A stretch of DNA of 64,000 nt, from NCBI RefSeq assembly GCF_023078275.1, contig NC_062978.1:8818585-8882584 (forward strand). The letters are read 5' to 3'. The position numbers and the translations under genes were made by a program. Under the pieces are notes generated by a model, which ran no database searches, was not told the DNA's origin, and was given only the letters and a program-made list of their open reading frames with translations. Shown piece by piece: positions 55,757-64,000 of the stretch; positions within the stretch are counted from its first letter, which is position 1, and each line of letters opens with the position of its first letter. This DNA comes from Leguminivora glycinivorella (lineage: Eukaryota; Arthropoda; Insecta; Lepidoptera; Tortricidae).

Positions 55757-58700
55757 AGCGAAGTAATTACAAACTTTGGCTAGATTTTCACTTAAGCATC
55801 AGGGTAGTGCTGGTCCATTACATAAAGTCTCTATAACTAATACAAGATATACTGAGTAGTTGATTCAAAACCATTCATAAGAATTTGCTCTGAATAACGC
55901 GCTCATCGATGGTGTATCAAACACATGTAACGTTCCGGCGGCTTCATTTGCACAAAAGAGCGAAGCAAATGTAGGTAAGAAGGTTATAATCGAGCTAAAG
56001 TGGGTTAAGCAAAAAGCGGCATATGTTTTATTGTAAAAAATCCTTTGAGGGCTGCACGTGTGCTGCTTTCGAGTGCACGCGAGCGCGACATCGCGCCTCG
56101 CGCCGCACCGCGCAGCGAGCCTTCGCGACTCGCGCGCTACTTGACTTTTGTCTAAATAACAATTAACATCAATAGGATATCAATAACTACGTGTGCTTTA
56201 TGTCTAATATTAAATCAGAATTCAGGTACTTATTCGTAGAACTTTTTGGTTCAGGACCACACTGCCTCATAACTCATAGGTAAGTACCTAAAAGTATGTA
56301 AGGTTCAGTGGGACAATTACGACTGGGAGGACAATTACAATTTTAATAAACTACTCGATTTTTTTACTTTGTTTCACATTTATTATTTGCATTATTAAAT
56401 AGAGTGTCCACTGGTCATAATATATCTCCCTTAAGTCTTGGTTATTAGGTTATTGTATATATTGGCACCTAAGTTTGTTCGTAACTAATTTCATTATATT
56501 ATATTTTGTGAGTTAATAATACTTAGTTTAAACAAATATTACAGTAGCCTGCATATTCAGCGTTGGGACTCTCTAATCGAATCTTGGATCAAGTGTGTGT
56601 AGCTATACAAAATAAATAAGCTTACTTAATAACGTATAAAGACGCACTATGTATTTACGTAAGTACACATCTTAGAATGTTATTGTGGCTGCAATTTTGT
56701 GCGGTCTCGCGATGCATCGACGCATGCTGGTTCGTAAGCAGTCGGCCATGAAATCACCCCTTCGCCTTTGTACGGTACCGACAAACGCATACTGGCCCAC
56801 ACTGCTCGCAAATGTAAATACTCCATAATAGAGTATTTACCCACTCTAACACAAACTTCTAAACTACGGACAAACAAGAATCTTGCCAGGATAATTGGCC
56901 AATTCTTTGTGATGTATCAAACCACTGTTATCAAGCTTTTATGAGTATGAATACCGCTGTTGGACAACAGGAAGCAAAGTACATACCTAATTGTGCATAG
57001 AGTCCAAATATTTGACTAACCGACCTTAAATATTTGAACCAAATGACTATTTTGCAATTAATAATTACTTGCTGATGCTACAGTTGCATACATTTTAAAT
57101 TGGATTTGGCACCCAATAAATGTAACCAATGTCAAAAACCCGTAGAATGAAATAATTTATATAATTAAATTAGTTTAGGTACCGATTTACTCCAAGGAAC
57201 AAGAAATGACTACAAATAATAAGTATGTAAGATGTATAGATAAGAAACCACTGCACTACCAAGAAGTCATATAAAGCCGTAGGTCCTGAAATCGGAGTCG
57301 ACGCAACAGGATCCCACAAAGAGCGATCGAAAGTGCAAGTGTTGCAATATTAATACTTCATTTCCACTGCTCCCGCATCGCATTCCGCGTTTTTTTACCA
57401 AAGAGCATTTTGTTTACCCGTCGAACGTTGGTTATAAATGATCGAAGCTGCGATATCGATTTTCAATAACATATATTACGCCATAAGAAACTTCACACAA
57501 TACTTTTACTCTACGCCGTTAACATAAAGTCGAAACTACAAAATAGATCGGAATTCGGGTTGCAGAATCGAAGCAAAAAAAGTAAATCTACCTGAATAAA
57601 AGTGAGACTTAGTCGCAAAAACTATTTCGTTTCAACAATAATATGAACGATTTATACAATATGCTTAATGGCACGGCAATTTGAATGGGCTTCTTAATTA
57701 TTGTTACAATTAGCTCAATTGTTTTTTAAATTACTTTTAAATTGTTTTCAGACTGTTTTAGTTGGAGTCGGACTGAAATTGCAAAAGAAAGCGAAAGCCG
57801 AGCTTTTCTAACAATAGTCGTCGTTATCGCCTACGAGTCAAGGTCACAGGAGTTAAATTGTGGGTAGTCACATGACGGCGATCTCGAGCTGTCAAAAGAT
57901 GCTAGAGCGAATTTTCCTCCAGCATCGAATGTTGAAATCTATTTGTGTTGCTATAAAATAAAGGTCTATCTTATTATGATTGCACAGGAAGTTTAAAGTT
58001 TTCCTATTTGTATACTAGTTCCTTCGTATAGCTTGTAAAAAGAAACGGCCTATTTGGGGCGGGCTAAATACTATTAAAATTAGTTATAAATTATTTTGTT
58101 AATATTTTTCAGCATCATTAGAAATCAACCAATACTGTTGGTTGTCTCTTTCTTTTCAGCCTGTGTTCGCCACATCTTTTCAGCCTGACAGCGAAAACAT
58201 ATATATATTGCCAACTCCTGTCCATCGCATGGATTAAGTTCCGATATCTACTGATGGACTGTTGCTCACCTGTAATTTGTTTCATATCTGCAGGCGGACG
58301 TTGCAGTTGGCGGCATGTCCGAATAAAGAAAGACCGTGTGACCTGATAAAGTCTGTCTGAAAGAGAGAGTAGATGTTTTATGACTATTATGTTCCTGCAA
58401 AAAAAACAAGATAAGGGACATTGTAGTCCTAGCTTAGCGCGGGTGCGAACACGATCTCAATAATTATTATCTAGCCAGTAAGGTAAGTAGAATGTTATTA
58501 GTCATTATTAATATTACGCATACGGCATATATACATATTACATTTGATTCTAATTAAATGAAATCTTAGATTTACTAAAGCAATGTACTCTTAGGTATGT
58601 ATAATATGTACAAGTATGTGTAGAAACCTAGTTACAATCGGTCATGCCTGAATTAAGATTTATGTTTGACACATGTATAGTTGCATATCGTATTGCATAC

Positions 58701-61457
58701 CCTATCTTATAATGCGAAGCTAGCTCTATAAAAAACACCATCCTTTCATGGAAGCAGTCCAAGGCCGAGTAATTAACCCTCTTTTTTGTGACTATCCCAT
58801 ATACATTTGATTTATTTTAAGGACCTTTCGTAAAAGAAGAATTTGCGAAATATTGAGCGCATTGGCGCAACTACCTGCGCTGCTCAAACTGTTTTCTATT
58901 TTGAAAGTTTATAGTCGATCTCTGGCCCCATAGCCGATTGGCATTTCTGCAAAACGAAACGCAATACGCAAGAGCGATAGAGATAGATAGCTACGAAAGA
59001 GCTAGATACTATCGTGAGCGTTTGTGCATTCGGCTACGCAGTCTGGGTATCAATAATAATCTTTTCAAAGCTTACCTACAGGTCATCAAAAAGGAGGGTG
59101 ATAAGATGCAAATAAGTTATTTCTGAATCACCTCATATCAAACAATATTTTAGGACATGATTTTATCGCTATCGTCGCAGTATAGTTATAACACTGCTAT
59201 ACATATGTTTAAGATTCTTAAATATGCACGTTTAAATATATTTGTATTAGATACCCTCCACCATTCCACAAAATTCTCCGCCTCCTGATAAAATTACAAG
59301 ACTACTTGAAATTCCTATCTAGTTTCCACTGAACTGTCGATCGTCATCTTTCTGTTGAATAAACTTGTCCGATCTTTCAAATAAAAACTTTCCGGCCTTC
59401 CTGCTCCTTGTCTAGTAGCTATACCGGTAGCTCAACCCTTAAATTAAATGACAGCTCCCCAAGAGCTCCAGAAGTTTGAGAAGCATGGTGCGCAGGCGCA
59501 GTTCGGCGGCGATTCCGGGAAGAGTGTAAAAAGCGCAGGTACGCGTCGAGAGTGAAAGGGTCGCGATGCAATCCGAGCCCCAGTTTCTCTCCCACTGACC
59601 TCCGTTTTTGTGCATCCGATGCGCCTGATTGCCAACGCACCGATACTGCAGCGAATTTTAAGTAGGAACACGTGAGAACTTGGCCCTTTCTTTTTTTTCT
59701 CCAGATCATGTGATATCTCATTGTGCTCGAATTACAGTCTTTAGACATTTCTATGTAAATGCAATGAATGGATGCGCAATGGGTAAGGATTAATGTGAAA
59801 CGCATTTTTTATAATGGTCGACTTCGCAAAATATGTATAAAATGTATCAGATAAGAATAAGAAGGCTTTAGAAAAGTAATGCACTTGCACATACGTATAG
59901 GCCCTACCTAACTACTTAAAAAAATATACCTACACATTCTCAAAGATACGTTATCTCAACATTCTGAACTAAACTGGTACAGAACGGAGGCTGACCGCGT
60001 CGAACAGGCCGTAATAAGAATTATATAAATAATATATACTACATTGGTTTCTGCAATTGCGAATAATAAATAGGTACGTAGTATGTCGTGCTATTTGAAT
60101 TCTACCTAATCAATATTAAACCTCCGCTAATAATATAAATGAATTTGGCTGGAATTTTGGCTGATAAGTTAGCAACCGCTCATTCATGCATAAAAAAAGT
60201 TAGCTAAACTAAGAATATAATTACTAAGAATATAATTTTAGTCCAGAATGCTGGAGACGCGGGTTCAATTCCTGCCCCGAAAGGCGGTTCGAGAGTATCT
60301 TTAAAAAAAGTAATAATGCCTAATCAACATTTAAACAATGAAACGTAGCGATTAGATAATGTAATATAAATTATCTATTACACATTTTATTTATGTTTCT
60401 ACATTTTATTTTATTGTAACATTAAAACTTACAATGCTGGTCATATAAACCCCAAACACGGGTGAAATGCTCTCACAGGTACTTTCCCACGCACGCATTA
60501 ACATGCTATACTCAGATTGGACCACTGAACAAAATTCCATGTTTGACAGCAATTTTGTTTGCGCAAACTTTTTCTATAGCCACACGAGTTCAACTTTCTA
60601 CTCTGCATCGTGGGAATGCAGGTGGGGAAGGGTTCTACCTACGCTCGCACTCTTTGTGTGACTTGCACCGCTTGCACAAAACTATTCGCCCATTGTGGCC
60701 ATGTCAAGTGATGTTCGGCTAATAGATAATTTATGGAGCCGCCGCAAAATATGTCAGACTTCGAGATGGAAACTTTAAAATATTAGGGTTGTTTGGGTAT
60801 TCAATTATCTGTATAGGTAGCGACGGTATACATAGTATCTTTCATCTTTTATAAAGATCGGGAAGATAATTACGACCAAGCGTTGCAACTTGCGTTGCGG
60901 CGTCTCTTTTAGAAAATAAACCAAACCCCTGATGAGTTTCATAACATAACTCACGCCGTACTTAGGCACTGAGGTAAATATCACATGCTCATAAAATGTC
61001 AACGACTATTAATCAAACATATTATTGCGTTTGTAACACAAGCTTAATCCGTTTAAATAGAGATGTGCAGATGAACGTTAAACCGCGTTGACAAGCGTTC
61101 GGACGTAAATTTAACGTGCAAGGTGTCGGTGTAATCCCCGCGTAGTTGCGAGCGTCACGTCAGCTCCTCGCGGCTGCTTTATGGCCGACGCTCGCGTAAA
61201 CCTAAAGCAACAAAAGTTAATTTTAAATGTACCAGCTTAACGTTAACCCTCCAAAAACATGAGCCCGACAGATCTGCGCCAATTTGCTACGCGCGTGCAC
61301 GGAGAAAAAAGTCTCGTCCATGATACCTGAATAGTGTAATCTGAACGAGAAAATCTAGTAAATTCTGGGACAATTGTTCACATAGTATAAATAACTAAAC
61401 TAGTCTGTTTAAATGCGTTGAGCTTAGTGAACTAGTTATCTTGTAATTGCTACACAT
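55757..61457. other. Long gene-free interval
   Basis: No frame has recognisable domains. GC-rich pockets: 56050-56150, 57840-57920, 59450-59640 (a 128-aa minus frame, no domain seen), 61120-61210 and 61260-61320. A block at 58930-59040 (GAGATAGATAGCTACGAAAG, ATCGTGAGCGTTTG) resembles a dispersed lepidopteran repeat. GGGTTCAATTCC at about 60262 looks like a lone B-box remnant, not a tRNA gene. Confidence 0.35.
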
Positions 61458-61740
61458 TAAAATAGCGTGTATTACTAGAATATTTAGTAATCATAACACG
61501 TGGACCGTACAAATAAATAATATTTTCTTGCAGAGCTTAATAAATGAAATGTGACCTTGACAATATATTCTTGTAAAGGTAATATATACATTACGTATCA
61601 TAAAATAAAAATATTGTAAGGGTCACACAGTCAAATTGTGTGTATTACTAGATTATTCAGTATTTATAACAAATGGAGTGTCTAAATAAACAAAATAATG
61701 TAAACTCGACAAGAAATTCTTGTAAAGGTTATAAAACTTT
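61458..61740. repeat. Diverged tandem duplication (~175-bp offset)
   Basis: GCGTGTATTACTAGAATATT...TTCTTGTAAAGGTAAT (about 61467-61585) parallels TGTGTGTATTACTAGATTAT...TTCTTGTAAAGGTTAT (about 61638-61735). Many substitutions and indels, so it is old. No coding capacity. Confidence 0.6.
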
Positions 61741-61908
61741 AGTTAGGCCAATAATAGGTATCGTTAAGAATACAAGTCATCTGATATATATTACATTCTC
61801 TTCATTTATGTAAACTTCATTAAATGGTTGATAGAACAAGAAAGTTAGTTACAGCAACTGCATTTATGGTACTCTCTAATAAATATACAATTGCGTTAAC
61901 GTGTTATA

Positions 61909-62320
61909 TTTTTATCGGTACCTATGAATTTGTCTGTGCACTGTATAGACAACTAACATTTCTTGTAAATGTAAAAAAAGGTTTGTTGTCTATACAAGGT
62001 GGTTCAGTAGGATTAAAGGCCGAGCCACGCCAGATACGTGTACGTAGACGTGTGCGTGGCGTGCTCGCTGTAAAGTACGAATCTTCAAAAGAGATGATAC
62101 ACCGCTCGGGAAACACGTCACACAAGCGGTGTAATCTCTAATGAGGATTCGTCATTTACACCGCGTACGCTACGCGCACGTCTACGTACACGTATCTGGC
62201 GTGGCTCAGCCTTTAATCCTACTGTACCACCTTGTATAGACAACAAACCTTTTCTTATATTTACAAGAAATGTTGTCTATACAGTGCACAGACAAATTCA
62301 TAGGTACCTACCGATAAAAA
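61909..62320. repeat. 412-bp near-perfect hairpin
   Basis: The ~197-bp arms at 61909-62106 and 62125-62320 are inverted copies with limited mismatches around an 18-nt centre (62107-62124). Landmarks are TTTTTATCGGTACCTATGAA, CTGTGCACTGTATAGACAAC and GCCACGCCAGATACGTGTAC with their inverses. It could be a fold-back transposable element or, if transcribed, a long hairpin RNA. Frames on both strands (105, 67 aa) merely cross it. Confidence 0.93.
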
Positions 62321-62543
62321 TGCAGGTTGCTAGGACCAGTTCCAAGAGACAGAAGCCTAGAGTTGAAACTGGGATCCGGAAACCTGGGTCACCCAGCATA
62401 TGGAATGGATGCTATGAGCGGTGAAAATTGGTGAATCTGAAAGTAAATAAAATAATTATAAATAATTTGTTAAAAAATATATTTCAACGATCCTTAGTGC
62501 AAGACTTTGTTCATATATTCGTCAGTGTTAATAGAACCGTCCT

Positions 62544-63690
62544 TCATTTCGTCCAAAATTTATATTTTGCAGAATTTTTCCACTTTTGTTCCACAGTATG
62601 GCATGGGTCACAGGAAACTTGCAACCATTGTAAATCATCTGAAAAAGACATTAAAATTTCTATGAATAAATTTTACATTAAGTAATATTCTACGTCCACT
62701 TCAGATATATATAAAGACTGTCCACGATAAAAAGTGGTCATATATAACATGGTAAATCTTGAGAATAATGAGAATTTATAAGCAGCATGTTTGTCAAATA
62801 ATTTGTAGATATTAAACTACATTATAAAAATACAAACAAATTATAAACTTTAGGTGGCCTATGAATTTTAGCAGTATGTATCTCATGATAACAATATTTT
62901 TTTTGTACAGTGTCTTCTTGCAGTCTTTAAGTACAACAGTTTTAATGACAAAAATATTTTTTTAATGTTTAATTATAATAGCCAAAATATACCCTATTAC
63001 ATACTGATTTTACGATAGTAATAATTTTTCTGATTGTAATCAGATTAAGAAAGTACTGAGATTTTCTAACTTTGCTGAATTCGAATTTTTGACACTTTTT
63101 GGCTCTCCATACAAAAACAACTGTCAGTGCTTGGAGTAGAAAGTCTTCCTGACTACCAAAAGTCGAAATGAGTTACAAAAAGTATTTTTTGTCTGCTAAG
63201 ATGTCATTCTAATGTGTGTAAAACAGCTTATAAAAATATAAGTATTTATAAAATTGTGCCAGGAAGCGTGCGAAGTTTGTTAAAAAACACTGTACAAGAA
63301 ATGAAATGCTTGATGGTATACATTCGGCGAAACCTCAGACACACTAAAGCATTATAAGGAATAGCCTTAATTATTATATAGTTTTATGTATACAGATTTA
63401 TCAAAATATAATATTGCTTCAAAATGTGCATTCAGGAAGAAAGATTTATCATGTTATGTATGACCACTTTTTATCGTGGACAGTCCATATTAGTTCAGTA
63501 TTTAGATTTTGCCCACGTAATGTCGTATGAATTTGTATGCAATGTAAAATGAATACAACATTAAATGCCTTTTTACTCACCATTCTAATTATCTACTAAG
63601 TTCTACATGATGTACGGTATGTGACTCACCTGCTTTTGCCAACTCTGCCATCTCCCATCCTTGCAAGAGTTTTTGCACCTCTTCATCCAT
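62544..63690 (-). CDS. Tentative two-exon gene start, function unknown
   Basis: Exon A (63630-63693) lies between an acceptor-like CCATTTTAG and a strong donor G|GTGAGT; from ATG at 63690 it encodes MDEEVQKLLQGWEMAELAKA plus one base. A good acceptor, ATGTCTTTTTCAG, opens exon B at 62638. In the matching phase it stays open for 30 codons (DLQWLQVSCDPCHTVEQKWK...) to a TGA at 62544-62546, giving about 51 aa. One extra base there would lead into MKDGSINTDEYMNKVLH, so exon B may contain a frameshift or be mis-bounded. The 991-bp intron contains the 770-bp element at 62716-63485; without it the intron would be ~221 bp. I do not recognise the protein. It could be a small gene, a partial gene or a pseudogene. 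Confidence 0.35.
62716..63485. mobile_element. 770-bp inverted-repeat DNA element
   Basis: GACTGTCCACGATAAAAAGT... at 62716 is mirrored by ...ACTTTTTATCGTGGACAGTC ending at 63485; the arms are ~35 bp with one or two mismatches (GTGGTCATAYATAACATG continues both). The interior is AT-rich with no transposase frame. Non-autonomous; the target duplication is unclear, so the superfamily is left open. Confidence 0.85.
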
Positions 63691-63693
63691 TTC

Positions 63694-64000
63694 CTAAAAT
63701 GGAAACTACCAAACGAATGGATAATACGTAGTGAGTACGTTTAACGATAAATAATATAACCTATTGCGATCCGCGTCCACGCGTGATCTCTCATGACACG
63801 TAAATGGCCGCCGACCACGCCGCAAAACATTGCGTTTCGTTACACAAGCAAAACATTTATTTATGCGGACAATATTTTTGTTATAACAATTATTTTTCGG
63901 TGTATATTACGAGAATATCATTGTTATTTTTTACAAGAGGCGCAAAGTAAAATCAACTATACTGCTATAGCATTCACTAAGATATACAATGGTACTTAAA
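63694..64000. other. Right-edge flank of the tentative gene
   Basis: It may hold its 5' intron or promoter; AAATGGCCGCC near 63803 is a possible YY1-like motif. The 68-aa plus frame (63793-63999) has no support. Confidence 0.3.

Noticed and set aside
59419..59805. 128-aa minus frame in a GC-rich pocket
   Set aside because: An overlapping second frame is also open; no domain, and no good splice sites found.
60240..60300. Possible tRNA gene around GGGTTCAATTCC
   Set aside because: Only a B-box-like string; no cloverleaf arms or A box at proper spacing. More likely a SINE remnant.

Overview
This window looks like nuclear DNA from a moth or butterfly (Lepidoptera). It is AT-rich, almost gene-free, and packed with small inverted-repeat DNA elements, 5'-truncated LINEs, tRNA-derived SINEs and the 'GGGTTCCGTA ... 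CACTTGGCCGG' dispersed repeat that I know from lepidopteran genomes. There are no operons, rRNA genes, CRISPR arrays or bacterial features. I cannot name the species.

The one host gene I recognise with confidence is the gap gene Krüppel (Kr), on the minus strand at 20854-21731. This exon carries the five-finger C2H2 array, an upstream SPPSSGSSP motif and the C-terminal EQTEPEDLS repression motif. A polypyrimidine-CAG acceptor shows that a 5' exon lies upstream (higher coordinates), but I could not locate it. Around Kr, from about 9 to 49 kb, lie unique non-repetitive pockets that mix GC-rich blocks with ATTA/TAAT motifs. These are reasonable enhancer or promoter candidates, but nothing here proves it. 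A second, tentative minus-strand gene starts near the right edge (coding exon 63630-63690, possible next exon 62544-62638).

Layout. 0-5 kb: a duplicated 182-bp segment, one copy split by a hAT-type element, then inverted repeats. 5-12 kb: mostly unique non-coding DNA. 12-18 kb: LINE tails, small inverted-repeat elements and a ~120-bp tandem array in a composite element. 18-23 kb: Kr and its flanks. 23-29 kb: a dense cluster of small DNA transposons (piggyBac-like, mariner-like, hAT-like, Harbinger-like). 29-33 kb: three perfect short palindromes, a GC island and two SINEs. 33-38 kb: unique non-coding DNA. 38.4-44.4 kb: a LINE cluster, with an RTE-like copy that has a clear target-site duplication, a tail fragment, and a CR1/Jockey-type copy with an uninterrupted reverse transcriptase frame. 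45-56 kb: more repeats, including a 120-bp, all-in-frame tandem array with a 360-bp higher-order period, and a second copy of the 14-kb composite element. 56-64 kb: mostly unique DNA, a ~412-bp near-perfect hairpin and a 770-bp inverted-repeat element.

No new multi-gene system is evident. The most unusual structures are the higher-order 120-bp array, the long hairpin, the run of perfect snap-back palindromes, and two insertions whose empty sites survive as paralogues in the same window.
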